Origin: Winogradskyella sp. MH6
Lineage (GTDB): Bacteria; Bacteroidota; Bacteroidia; Flavobacteriales; Flavobacteriaceae
DNA: 64,000 nucleotides
Direction: 5' to 3'
Assembly (NCBI RefSeq): GCF_022810765.1
Contig: NZ_CP094494.1
Coordinates: forward strand, 1,612,001 to 1,676,000
Below the pieces are notes generated by a model. That model was not told the DNA's origin, searched no databases, and saw only the letters and a list, made by a program, of their open reading frames with translations. The translations under genes were made by a program, and so were the position numbers. Positions 1 through 7,918 of this stretch are shown here, piece by piece. Each line of letters begins with the position of its first letter. The first letter of the stretch is position 1.

Positions 1-276
1 TGGCTTTAGCTTTATAGATTTTGGTCTGGGTTTTACAGCACGTTGCTGATATTTCACAACACGTTCTATGTTATCTGTCCAACGCACCGGAAAAATTGTA
101 GTATTACAATTGTAACAGTGCATATGATGGGAAGTTTCCGAAGTTATGGCTTTGTAAAAGACATTTTCGGTCAACTTTTGCTTAAAGGTAATTTCCAAAC
201 CATCATTAGAGTAACATTCTGGGCAATTATTGCTCAGTCTGGCTTCTTTTAACGTAAAGTATTTTGATGAACCCAT
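1..276 (-). CDS. Zinc-ribbon protein, partial (3' end outside window)
   Basis: An open frame starts at ATG 276 and runs leftwards off the window; 92 residues are visible. Two CxxC knuckles, C18-P-E-C21 and C54-Y-N-C57, flank a 32-residue segment, as in a small zinc ribbon. The visible C-terminal part is basic and rich in Lys, Arg and Pro. There is no signal peptide, so a cytoplasmic nucleic-acid or protein-binding role is plausible but inferred. I do not recognise a named family. It is transcribed in the same direction as the histidine kinase at 358-1518, with about 80 bp between them. Confidence 0.7.
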   Translation of the reverse strand, partial: MGSSKYFTLKEARLSNNCPECYSNDGLEITFKQKLTENVFYKAITSETSHHMHCYNCNTTIFPVRWTDNIERVVKYQQRAVKPRPKSIKLKP

Positions 277-357
277 ACTCAAATGTATAATATTTTTTTA
301 AATTCTTTATTATGAGTTGTTTAAGTGAAAGGTATTGTTCAATTATTCTTTTTTGGC

Positions 358-1518
358 TTAAATGGTTTTTAAGGTAATTTGTATGGTTGTGCCTTTATCG
401 ATTTCAGACTCAACGACTTTTATTTTTCCGTTATGATAATCTTCAATGATACGTTTGGCTAAAGATAAGCCAAGTCCCCACCCCCTTTTTTTAGTGGTGT
501 AACCAGGTTCAAAAATTTTAGAGAATACTTGTTTGGGTATGCCTTTACCAGTATCTGTAATATTTACAAATACCTGTTTTTCGGTTTGAGAGATATTGAG
601 TTTTAAATCCCCTTTGCCTTTCATGGCATCAATGGCATTTTTTACTAGATTTTCAATCGTCCAACTGTATAATTGCGCATTAATTTTTACAGGGATTTCG
701 GTATCAGGATGTTCAATCTCAAAATTGATAAGTTTTGAAGATCTCGATTTTAAATACTCGTAAGACGATTTTGTAACTTCAACTAGATCTAAAGTTTCTA
801 AAGTTGGGGCAGAACCAATTTTACTGAAACGATCTGTGATTGTTTGCAGACGGTCTATGTCCTTTTCAATTTCGGCAATATATTCTGGATTTACATTTTC
901 GGTTTTCAAAATTTCGGTCCAACCTACTAAAGAAGACAATGGAGTACCTATTTGATGTGCTGTTTCTTTGGCCATACCTGTCCATAGTTTATTCTGTTCG
1001 GCTGTTTTGGTGCTTCGGTAAAAGAAGTAAACAACGGCTGCAAATAGCAGAATAATTAGAAGTAAAGCCAAAGGATAGTATCCTATTTTTTTGAGAAGCG
1101 GTGAATTACCATAATAAATAGTTTGAAAAACTTCTCCTTTATATACGACTTCTATAGGTTCATTTTCACTTGAAAATTTCTTTATAAGATAGTTAATATA
1201 GGTTGTGTCTTTAAGTTTTTCTTCATCAAGATTTATATGATTATTTACATCTCCTCTTTTGTCTATAATCAGCATTGGAGTACTGGTTGTTGTTTCTGTA
1301 AGTACGTGTGTAGTTACAGGGTCCACATCAGCAGTTAAATCATCTATACTTCTCAAAAAATTGTTTTGTGCAACAGACCAGGTTTTAATTTTTACACGTT
1401 CTTCAGCCTTAAATTTTTGAAAGAAGGAATACGTATTCCAAAGAATGAGAGATACAATAATGAAAGAAGAGAAAATAATAATCCAACGGATAAGATTTCG
1501 GTTTGAGCTAAAGGTCAT
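358..1518 (-). CDS. Orphan membrane sensor histidine kinase
   Basis: 386 residues. A transmembrane helix near residues 12-28, an extracytoplasmic segment of about 115 residues, and a second helix near 147-167 are followed by the kinase core. The H-box is MAKETAHQIGTPLSS with phospho-acceptor H188; the N-box is NLVKNAIDAM (N294); the G boxes are DTGKGIP and GWGLGLSLAKR. The protein should therefore autophosphorylate at the inner membrane in response to an unknown envelope signal. No HAMP or PAS domain is obvious. No response regulator is adjacent, so its partner lies elsewhere. It is divergent from the flavin reductase gene at 1642. Confidence 0.93.
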   Translation of the reverse strand: MTFSSNRNLIRWIIIFSSFIIVSLILWNTYSFFQKFKAEERVKIKTWSVAQNNFLRSIDDLTADVDPVTTHVLTETTTSTPMLIIDKRGDVNNHINLDEEKLKDTTYINYLIKKFSSENEPIEVVYKGEVFQTIYYGNSPLLKKIGYYPLALLLIILLFAAVVYFFYRSTKTAEQNKLWTGMAKETAHQIGTPLSSLVGWTEILKTENVNPEYIAEIEKDIDRLQTITDRFSKIGSAPTLETLDLVEVTKSSYEYLKSRSSKLINFEIEHPDTEIPVKINAQLYSWTIENLVKNAIDAMKGKGDLKLNISQTEKQVFVNITDTGKGIPKQVFSKIFEPGYTTKKRGWGLGLSLAKRIIEDYHNGKIKVVESEIDKGTTIQITLKTI

Positions 1519-1596
1519 TAGTTATTGCAATTTCTTTTTAAATATAATGTAAAACTGTTAATAATATTGTTTAGATACAACGGTAAAACATTTTCA

Positions 1597-1622
1597 TTGA
1601 CACAGCAATATAATTATCTTTG
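1597..1622 (+). promoter_or_regulatory. Bacteroidota-type promoter of flavin reductase gene
   Basis: TTG at 1597-1599 and TATCTTTG at 1615-1622 are separated by 15 bp and match the known TTG / TAnnTTTG Bacteroidota promoter form. The box ends 19 bp before the ATG at 1642. Confidence 0.7.
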
Positions 1623-1641
1623 TTGAAAATCAGTAAGCTAC

Positions 1642-2511
1642 ATGATTTCATACAATCCAAAAGACCTTTCAACAGGGAGATTACATGGTTATTTGCTAAG
1701 TGCAGTGGCACCAAGACCTATAGCTTTTGCGAGTACTATAGATAAAGATGGCAACCCTAATTTGTCGCCATTTAGTTTCTTTAATGTGTTTAGTGCTAAT
1801 CCTCCAATTTTAATTTTTTCTCCTGCAAGACGTGTTAGAGATAATACAACTAAGCATACCTTAGAAAATGTTGAAGCGGTTAACGAAGTAGTGATTAATG
1901 TGGTGAATTACGATATTGTGCACCAAATGTCATTAAGTAGTACAGAGTATCCTAAAGGTGTTAATGAGTTTGAAAAAGCGGGTTTAACCATGTTGCCTTC
2001 AGATGAAGTTAAACCATTTAGAGTTGCAGAATCTCCAATTCAAATGGAATGTAAGGTTAATGAGGTTGTAAAATTAGGAACAGAAGGAGGAGCAGGAAAT
2101 TTGGTGATTTGCGAGGTTGTAAAACTTCATATTTCTGAAGAAGTGATGAACGACGATAATACCATAAATCAAGAAGCGTTAGATTTAGTAGCCAGAGCAG
2201 GAGGTAGTTATTACAGCAGAGCTAAAAGTGGTTTCTTTGAAATCCCGAAGCCGCTACAAACAATGGGAATTGGTGTTGATAATTTGCCGGAACAAGTTAG
2301 GGATAGTATGATATTAACTGGGAATAATTTAGGAATGCTGGCTAACGTTGATAAGTTGCCAACTAAAGATGAGGTTGAACAATTTCTAAATGATATTAGT
2401 GAGCGCTACCCTAACTTAAAAACCGCAACTCATAGAGAAAAACATAAGCTGGCGAGAAATTATTTAAGCTACGGAGATGTAGAAAGTGCATGGAAGTTAT
2501 TACTTTCGTAA
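1642..2511 (+). CDS. Flavin reductase family (FMN-binding split barrel) protein
   Basis: 289 residues. The N-terminal part has the flavin-reductase/DIM6-NTAB pattern: RPIAFASTIDKDGNPNLSPF at about residues 25-44, followed by FFNVFSANPP and a later PIQMECKV segment. Members bind FMN and reduce flavins with NAD(P)H or act as flavoprotein oxidoreductases in the cytoplasm. The last 90 residues are an extra helical extension that lies beyond the barrel. The substrate cannot be assigned. It is followed 43 bp later by the DUF3127 gene, probably on the same transcript. Confidence 0.88.
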   Translation: MISYNPKDLSTGRLHGYLLSAVAPRPIAFASTIDKDGNPNLSPFSFFNVFSANPPILIFSPARRVRDNTTKHTLENVEAVNEVVINVVNYDIVHQMSLSSTEYPKGVNEFEKAGLTMLPSDEVKPFRVAESPIQMECKVNEVVKLGTEGGAGNLVICEVVKLHISEEVMNDDNTINQEALDLVARAGGSYYSRAKSGFFEIPKPLQTMGIGVDNLPEQVRDSMILTGNNLGMLANVDKLPTKDEVEQFLNDISERYPNLKTATHREKHKLARNYLSYGDVESAWKLLLS

Positions 2512-2554
2512 ATTCAATTAATATAGAAGGAAAATAAAATTAGATTAAACAAAA

Positions 2555-2932
2555 ATGGAAGTACAAGGACGTATTAAGGTGATTGGAGAGACTCAAACTT
2601 TTGGAAGTAATGGGTTTAGAAAAAGAGAAGTTGTAGTAACAACAGAAGAGCAATATCCGCAACATATTATGATTGAGTTTGTTCAAGACAAAACGGATTT
2701 ATTAAATAACTATCAGGTAGGTCAGCAGGTTAAAGTTAATATCAACTTAAGAGGACGTGAGTGGGTAAATCCACAAGGGGAAACTAAATATTTTAACTCT
2801 ATCCAAGGATGGAGAATTGAAACTTTACAGGCTGGCGCGCCAAGTGGAGATATGCCACCAGTACCACCTACAGAGGCTTTTGAGCCTGTGAGTGATTTAA
2901 ACGAAGACGATCACGACGATTTACCTTTCTAG
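2555..2932 (+). CDS. DUF3127 protein with SSB-like acidic tip
   Basis: 125 residues. Residues 1-90 match the DUF3127 family (MEVQGRIKVIGETQTFGSNG start; FNSIQGWRIE end of the domain), a predicted OB-fold-like beta barrel common in Bacteroidota. The tail is Pro-rich and then acidic, ending in DDHDDLPF. This resembles the acidic C-terminal tip that single-stranded DNA-binding protein uses to recruit partners, so a role on DNA is an inference. No signal peptide or membrane helix is present. A strong intrinsic terminator follows at 2960-2986. Confidence 0.85.
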   Translation: MEVQGRIKVIGETQTFGSNGFRKREVVVTTEEQYPQHIMIEFVQDKTDLLNNYQVGQQVKVNINLRGREWVNPQGETKYFNSIQGWRIETLQAGAPSGDMPPVPPTEAFEPVSDLNEDDHDDLPF

Positions 2933-2959
2933 TTAAAGAAAGATTCTATAAAATTGAAG

Positions 2960-2986
2960 AGACTTGTTTAGATTTTAAACAAGTCT
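2960..2986 (+). terminator. Intrinsic terminator after DUF3127 gene
   Basis: Perfect stem: left arm 2960-2970, 5-nt loop 2971-2975, right arm 2976-2986 (core AGACTTGTTT / AAACAAGTCT), followed by a T run. Confidence 0.85.
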
Positions 2987-3004
2987 TTTTTATTTTTAAT
3001 AAAA

Positions 3005-3029
3005 AAGTCCCAATGGTTAATTGGGACTT
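3005..3029 (-). terminator. Minus-oriented intrinsic terminator-like hairpin
   Basis: AAGTCCCAAT (3005-3014), loop GGTTA, ATTGGGACTT (3020-3029). On the minus strand the hairpin is followed by a run of T. No minus-strand gene lies immediately upstream; it may stop antisense transcription coming through aat from the 5.6-3.8 kb minus-strand genes. Confidence 0.6.
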
Positions 3030-3194
3030 AGTATTGTGGTTTTAGGTTTTGATCTTCACAAACAAACTTAAAAAAAAGCAATGATGAACAAAAAATTTAT
3101 TTAATAAAGATCAAGGTCAAATATCAATAAAATTCTTATACTATCAAAACCAAGCCCTTTATTTAACAGTAAAAATCGCTTAAAAGCTTAAATA

Positions 3195-3818
3195 ATGCAC
3201 TTTTTAACGGATAAAATAGCGTTTCCAGATGTGTCTGAAGCTTCGTTTGATGGTTTGTTGGCCATTGGTGGAGACTTGTCTTCAGAACGCTTAATTCATG
3301 CTTATTCTAACGGAATTTTTCCATGGTTCGAAGATGATGAACCTTTACTTTGGTGGTCACCAGATCCAAGGTTTGTTTTATTTCCAAAAGATTTAAAGGT
3401 TTCAAAGAGTATGAAACAGATTTTAAGGAAAAATGATTTTAAGGTGACTGTCAATAAAGATTTTAAATCGGTTATTGAGCAATGTGCCAAGGCAAAACGT
3501 GATGGGCAAGATGGTACTTGGATTACGAGCCTAATGGAAGAAGCATACATAAAATTATACCAATTAGGTTATGCAAAATCTGTTGAAGTATGGCAGGATA
3601 ATGAGCTCGTTGGTGGGCTCTATGGAGTAGGTTTGGGCAACAAGGTGTTTTGTGGTGAGAGTATGTTTACCAAAGTTAGCAATGCCAGTAAAGTTGGGTT
3701 TATAACATTTGTGAAAAATTCTAATTACAATGTAATAGACTGCCAAGTGCATACCAAACATCTCGAAAGTCTTGGTGCTAAGCACATACCTAGAACTGAA
3801 TTTTTAAAATTCCTCTAA
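3195..3818 (+). CDS. aat: Leucyl/phenylalanyl-tRNA--protein transferase
   Basis: 207 residues. Adds Leu or Phe from aminoacyl-tRNA to N-terminal Arg/Lys of proteins, creating N-degrons for the ClpAP system. Recognisable family blocks are GGDLSSERLIHAYSNGIFPW (about 26-45), WWSPDPRFVLFP, GLYGVGLGNKVFCGESMF and ASKVGF. The length is near the family norm. The 3' end overlaps the convergent DUF2490 gene by 4 bp. Upstream 3031-3194 holds only AT-rich DNA and no clear promoter. Confidence 0.95.
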   Translation: MHFLTDKIAFPDVSEASFDGLLAIGGDLSSERLIHAYSNGIFPWFEDDEPLLWWSPDPRFVLFPKDLKVSKSMKQILRKNDFKVTVNKDFKSVIEQCAKAKRDGQDGTWITSLMEEAYIKLYQLGYAKSVEVWQDNELVGGLYGVGLGNKVFCGESMFTKVSNASKVGFITFVKNSNYNVIDCQVHTKHLESLGAKHIPRTEFLKFL

Positions 3819-4498
3819 ATCTTTAGAATACCAGAAGTTAGGAGAAATAGCTTTTGTTCAGTATTAAGGTTATAGGCTTCAAACCTATATTCCATACCTA
3901 ATTGAAGCTTAAGCGATTTTGATACTAACCAGCCTATATGAGCTGTTGTTCTATGATCTATTTCTGGTTTTTCATTTTTGCTATTGCTTAAAAGAGCTTC
4001 TATTGAGCCAACAATATAAGTCTCGCCAATATCTAATTTTTCACCATTAAGAGGAAAATCCAAAGCAAAACGATATCGTGATCTTAATATGGTTAAATCT
4101 TCTAAAATCCGTTGTTCAAAACGTACGCGATGTCCAAAGCGTATCGCTTCCCGTTTTTTTGTGTAGTTAAATTGTTGGGTTAAACGTAGCTCGTTGCTAC
4201 CACCGTCGATAGACTCTCTTATTCTGTATTGTACACCTAAACTAACGGAATGATTGTAATCTAGGTTTAAGGTTGAAAAATGAACAAAATCGAGTTGTCT
4301 ATTTTCAAAATTAAAATCGTCTTTTTGATATAAATAATAACGAGAGCGAACAGCAAAATTAACCTTGTAATTACTGTTGATATTTGTGTTTACAGCAAAA
4401 CTCGTTTCACCTAAACCTTCAAAATCAGATTGAGAAAACAAGGTGTTTAGGCTTGCGAAACATGCCAATAAAACTAAGAGGGTTTTAGTATAAGACAT
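3815..4498 (-). CDS. DUF2490 family outer-membrane beta-barrel protein
   Basis: 227 residues with a signal peptide (hydrophobic core about residues 6-20, cleavage near FSQS). The rest is alternating beta strands with aromatic and charged residues: RSRYYLYQKD, SLGVQYRIRES and GHRVRFEQRIL are typical of DUF2490, a predicted small outer-membrane barrel of unknown substrate. The last residues form a short strand, as expected for barrel insertion. The start overlaps the 3' end of the upstream secreted protein gene by 14 bp, so the two are very probably co-transcribed with tag. Confidence 0.85.
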   Translation of the reverse strand: MSYTKTLLVLLACFASLNTLFSQSDFEGLGETSFAVNTNINSNYKVNFAVRSRYYLYQKDDFNFENRQLDFVHFSTLNLDYNHSVSLGVQYRIRESIDGGSNELRLTQQFNYTKKREAIRFGHRVRFEQRILEDLTILRSRYRFALDFPLNGEKLDIGETYIVGSIEALLSNSKNEKPEIDHRTTAHIGWLVSKSLKLQLGMEYRFEAYNLNTEQKLFLLTSGILKI

Positions 4499-5063
4499 GC
4501 TCGTAAGAGGTTGGGTTTAAAATTCTGAAGTTTACAAATGTGCCAGATTCATCAAAGGTAAACTCTCTAATATCTCGTTTTTTGTTCGTTTTAACTTCGG
4601 CGATAATTTCAAAGTTTGGTGCTTCAGTTGAGGTGTTATTTAATATGTCGTTAGCAAAACTCAAAGCGTCTAATTTTTCATGATAGACAAATTGTTTTTG
4701 CACTTTTATAAGTTTGTATTTGTTGAAGCGAGACTTAAAATAATCTTCAATTTTAGATTTTTTTTCTTCATTTATAGTTTTGAATTTGGTGAGGACTTCC
4801 AAATCTTCAATAACTCCATCTTCAGAAAACTCTAGACTATAGCGTTTTCTATTATATTTAAATTTCACTTCGAAACTTTGTTTTTCACCATCAGTTTCTT
4901 TGTAGAATTTCAAACGTTTACAATCATCTGGTAGGTTATTTACAACTGCAATAGCGGCTTCTGGAAATTCTGATTCAGTTATACGTTCCTCCTTTTCATT
5001 TTTGATTTGGCTAAAAACGAATTGACATATAAATATTAAAACGAGGAGTATTTTTGTTTTCAT
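4485..5063 (-). CDS. Secreted PepSY-like hypothetical protein
   Basis: 192 residues from the ATG at 5063; an upstream in-frame ATG at 5099 would add 12 residues ahead of a clean signal peptide (MKTKILLVLIFICQFVFS) and lies inside tag, so I reject it. After cleavage the protein has two segments resembling the PepSY-like fold, around FPEAAIAVVNNLP and YSLEFSEDGVIEDLEV. Such domains occur in Bacteroidota periplasmic proteins of unknown role; the assignment is tentative. Only one base separates it from the tag stop codon, so translational coupling is likely. Confidence 0.75.
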   Translation of the reverse strand: MKTKILLVLIFICQFVFSQIKNEKEERITESEFPEAAIAVVNNLPDDCKRLKFYKETDGEKQSFEVKFKYNRKRYSLEFSEDGVIEDLEVLTKFKTINEEKKSKIEDYFKSRFNKYKLIKVQKQFVYHEKLDALSFANDILNNTSTEAPNFEIIAEVKTNKKRDIREFTFDESGTFVNFRILNPTSYEHVLY

Positions 5064-5064
5064 T

Positions 5065-5628
5065 TTAAACTTCGTTATATCTAAAACAAGATACTTCATG
5101 GTCGTTTACCATGCCTGTAGCTTGCATGTGTGCATAGATTACCGTGGTACCAACAAATTTAAATCCTCGTTTTTTGAGATCCTTACTTATTTGGTCGCTA
5201 AGTTCTGTATTGCCAGGTGCTTCTTTATAATTTTGTATACTATTTTTTATAGGTTTACCATCTACAAAATCCCAAATATATTTTGAAAAACTACCAAACT
5301 CATCCTGTATTTTCATAAAAGCTTGAGCGTTGGTAACTGTTGCGTTTACTTTTAATTTATTTCTAATGATGCCTTCATTTTTTAGTAGAGTTTCAATCTT
5401 AGCTTGCTTATACTTTGCAATCTTTTGGTAGTCAAAATTATCAAAAGCTTCTCTAAAGTTTTCGCGCTTGCGCAGAACTGTAATCCAACTCAATCCAGCC
5501 TGAAAGGTTTCAAGAATTAAGAATTCAAAAAGTGTGTCATCATCATATACAGGAACTCCCCATTCTTGGTCATGGTAGGCTTCGTAAAGAGGATCTCCAA
5601 CACACCAACCGCATCTGTGCTTTGTCAT
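5065..5628 (-). CDS. tag: DNA-3-methyladenine glycosylase I
   Basis: 187 residues. Excises 3-methyladenine from alkylated DNA in base excision repair. The N-terminal RCGWCVGDPLYEAYHDQEWG carries the zinc ligands corresponding to E. coli C4 and H17 (here C6 and H19), and the C-terminal NDHEVSC holds the matching His and Cys. LETFQAGLSW carries the catalytic-pocket Glu. Full family length. It is the first gene of a minus-strand run with the two envelope proteins. The divergent spacer (5629-5770) holds a Crp-like palindrome. Confidence 0.96.
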   Translation of the reverse strand: MTKHRCGWCVGDPLYEAYHDQEWGVPVYDDDTLFEFLILETFQAGLSWITVLRKRENFREAFDNFDYQKIAKYKQAKIETLLKNEGIIRNKLKVNATVTNAQAFMKIQDEFGSFSKYIWDFVDGKPIKNSIQNYKEAPGNTELSDQISKDLKKRGFKFVGTTVIYAHMQATGMVNDHEVSCFRYNEV

Positions 5629-5658
5629 TTTGTAAGGTTTAGAGTTTTATGCTACTAA

Positions 5659-5674
5659 GGTAACAAGTGTCACA
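5659..5674. promoter_or_regulatory. Crp/Fnr-like imperfect palindrome
   Basis: The reverse complement TGTGACACTTGTTACC matches the perfect site at 38648-38663 at 13 of 16 positions. Its centre (5666.5) is 29.5 bp upstream of the TA of the -7 box at 5696, exactly as at the other site. Confidence 0.45.
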
Positions 5675-5695
5675 TAATTAATATGCAATCCGTAC

Positions 5696-5703
5696 TATTT
5701 TTG
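5696..5703 (+). promoter_or_regulatory. -7 box of thioredoxin-like gene promoter
   Basis: TATTTTTG fits TAnnTTTG and lies 67 bp before the ATG at 5771. No TTG is visible at the -33 position; a Crp-like palindrome sits there instead. Confidence 0.5.
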
Positions 5704-5770
5704 TAAACTGAAAACCAAAAAAATTAAAATAATAACATCACATTCTTACAAACCAATTAGTTTTACCACG

Positions 5771-6388
5771 ATGGAAATTTTAGAAAACATAATGACTACA
5801 GATATCATCAAAGAAAGTTTAAATAAAGCAATGAGCTACGATGAATACCGAACTTTAGTTACATCTCTTGTTGAGCAACAGTCAACAACAGGTAATGAAA
5901 AAACTGAAGCATTGGTAGAGTATACAAAAATGAATGACAGACGTATGAAGCGTTGGGATAAAACGGTAAAACTGTCTGATGATGCTTTAGAAAAGATATC
6001 GGTATATTCTAAAAAAGTGACTTGGCTAGTTATAACAGAAAGTTGGTGTGGAGATGCTGCGCATATAGTACCTGTTATTAATAAAGTTGCAGAGCAAAAT
6101 GACACTATTGAATTGAAGGTTGTTCTGAGAGATGAGAATGAAAGTTTAATGAATCAGTTTTTAACCAATGGAGGTAAGGCAATACCAAAGCTCATTATGA
6201 TTGATAATGAAACAGATGAAGTTGTAGATACTTTTGGGCCTAGACCATCTGTTGCGACAGAAATGGTTGATGTTTATAAAACGCTTCACGGTAAATTAAC
6301 ACCAGAGTTTAAAGAAGATTTACAACTTTGGTATAATAAGGATAAAGGACAATCTACAGTTGAGGATTTGGTGAATCTATTGTATTAA
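5771..6388 (+). CDS. Thioredoxin-like family protein (single-Cys variant)
   Basis: 205 residues. A helical N-terminal part is followed by a thioredoxin-fold domain (about 70-180) with strand VTWLVITESWCGDAAHIVPV and a later cis-Pro-like segment GKAIPKLIMID. The usual CxxC is replaced by WCGDAAH, so only the first Cys remains and a normal dithiol exchange is not possible. No signal peptide, hence cytoplasmic. The ATG at 5792 is an alternative start and would give a protein 7 residues shorter. The promoter carries a Crp-like site shared in geometry with the ferredoxin reductase gene, suggesting redox- or oxygen-linked control (inference). Confidence 0.82.
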   Translation: MEILENIMTTDIIKESLNKAMSYDEYRTLVTSLVEQQSTTGNEKTEALVEYTKMNDRRMKRWDKTVKLSDDALEKISVYSKKVTWLVITESWCGDAAHIVPVINKVAEQNDTIELKVVLRDENESLMNQFLTNGGKAIPKLIMIDNETDEVVDTFGPRPSVATEMVDVYKTLHGKLTPEFKEDLQLWYNKDKGQSTVEDLVNLLY

Positions 6389-6395
6389 TACTTTT

Positions 6396-7127
6396 TTACT
6401 TTCCTCTGAAAGAAAATGTAATTGTACCAATTTGTTTGGTTTTATTGGAGGCATCAAACTGAACGTCTTTAGCATATTCTAACGCACGATTGATTAAACA
6501 TTCATTGTTAGAGTTTGAAGAGCCATTTATAGTGGCATCAGTTACTTTGCCGTTCCCATTTACGACAATATTTACAATTATCTTTCCACCTGTTTCGCAC
6601 AAATAGCGTGGAATGTCGTAGTCTTGCATGATTCTGCCCACAAGAGAATAGGTGAGTGTGCTTTTAGTTTTAGCGTGTTCGTCTGCTATTTTTTTATTTT
6701 CTAGACGTTTGTTTAATTCTTCCTGAAGTTTTTTGTAAGATTCTGTTTCCTCAGAATTTAAAGCATAAGCATTACTGTTGGCATACGATTTTGTGATATT
6801 ACTTTCTTCTACAATATCACTCGTTTTAGCTTCCTCTAAAGCTTTGGTTGTGCGTTCAAAATCATTAGCGCTTATGGTTTTAAAATTGCGCATCATTTCT
6901 TTGTACTCCTGGTCTTCGTTAAACGCTTTATTGGTGGATTTACCGTCGAGAACATCAAGGAGTTCTTGCTCTTCTTTTATAATTTCTGGTTCAGGTTCAA
7001 GCTCGTAAAAGTTTTCAGTTATGAGTTTGCTGTTCTGTTTTAGTTGAAAACTGAACATAGCTAACACCACAGTTCCTGTGAGAAGAAATGTGATAATACC
7101 TGCTTTATATTGTTCTAAATACTTCAA
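6396..7127 (-). CDS. TonB-family energy transducer-like protein
   Basis: 243 residues. One N-terminal membrane helix (about residues 10-28), an acidic segment (ELEPEPEIIKEEQELLD), a long charged helical linker, and a C-terminal TonB-like domain (about 160-243) with GGKIIVNIVVNGNGKVTDAT and a closing beta strand IGTITFSFRGK. TonB proteins span the periplasm and transmit proton-motive force to outer-membrane receptors. The Pro-rich linker of classical TonB is nearly absent. No ExbB/ExbD gene is nearby. It lies downstream of truB on the same strand. Confidence 0.8.
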   Translation of the reverse strand: MKYLEQYKAGIITFLLTGTVVLAMFSFQLKQNSKLITENFYELEPEPEIIKEEQELLDVLDGKSTNKAFNEDQEYKEMMRNFKTISANDFERTTKALEEAKTSDIVEESNITKSYANSNAYALNSEETESYKKLQEELNKRLENKKIADEHAKTKSTLTYSLVGRIMQDYDIPRYLCETGGKIIVNIVVNGNGKVTDATINGSSNSNNECLINRALEYAKDVQFDASNKTKQIGTITFSFRGK

Positions 7128-7210
7128 AAAATAAGATTAATCTAGTGTTTAGATATACGAATATAACTACGAAAAAGTTTAAATCACAATACTAAACCCT
7201 TGTTAAATCC

Positions 7211-7918
7211 TTATTTTAAAGGAAGTGAGGCAATAAAATCTTCTGGGCTGAGTGCATTTTTAACCTCAAAATCACCAATACGTGTGCGTCTTAAAACCGA
7301 TAAATGTGCTCCAGAATTCAAGGCGTTTCCAAAGTCGTGAGCAAGCGAACGAATGTAAGTTCCTTTACTACACACGACTCTAAAATTGAGCTCTATTGAA
7401 TTTTCAAGTGCATTTATTTCAGTAATCTCAAATTCAGAAATTTCAATTTTTCTCGACTTAATTTCTACAGCTTCACCTGCTCTGGCAAATTCGTACAAGC
7501 GTTTACCATCTTTTTTTATCGCTGAAAACACAGGTGGAAATTGCTCTATTTTACCAATAAATTGTTTGGTTGTTCGGTGAATTAAGTCTTCCGAAATATG
7601 ATCTATCGGAAAGGTAGCATCAATTTCGGTTTCTAAATCGTAGGATGGAGTTGTGCTACCAACAACAAAAGTACCTGTATATTCTTTTTCCTGACCTTGA
7701 AAGGTGTTAATCTGTTTGGTCATTTTACCAGTGCAAATCACTAATAGACCTGTGGCAAGCGGATCTAAAGTACCAGCGTGTCCAACCTTTATTTTCTTAA
7801 TCGAATACGCTTTTCTAATTGCCCAACGTAGTTTGTTTACGGCTTGAAACGAGGTCCAGGTTAGTGGTTTGTCAATCAATAAAACCTGACCTTCTTTGTA
7901 GTCTTCTAAAGTTTTCAT
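7211..7918 (-). CDS. truB: tRNA pseudouridine(55) synthase
   Basis: 235 residues. Converts U55 to pseudouridine in the T-arm of tRNAs. The catalytic motif VGHAGTLDPLATGLL carries the Asp nucleophile, and LLIDKPLTWTSFQAVNKLR at the N terminus and CSKGTYIRSLAHDFG near residues 184-198 are family blocks. The C-terminal PUA-like extension of longer TruBs is short, as is usual in Bacteroidota. Its ATG overlaps the uppP stop by 4 bp (ATGA), which implies coupled translation within the ftsX-truB cluster. Confidence 0.96.
   Translation of the reverse strand: MKTLEDYKEGQVLLIDKPLTWTSFQAVNKLRWAIRKAYSIKKIKVGHAGTLDPLATGLLVICTGKMTKQINTFQGQEKEYTGTFVVGSTTPSYDLETEIDATFPIDHISEDLIHRTTKQFIGKIEQFPPVFSAIKKDGKRLYEFARAGEAVEIKSRKIEISEFEITEINALENSIELNFRVVCSKGTYIRSLAHDFGNALNSGAHLSVLRRTRIGDFEVKNALSPEDFIASLPLK

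Noticed and set aside
43..252. Plus-strand open frame opposite the zinc-ribbon gene
   Set aside because: The minus frame has two CxxC pairs and runs off the window with normal composition; the plus frame is its shadow.
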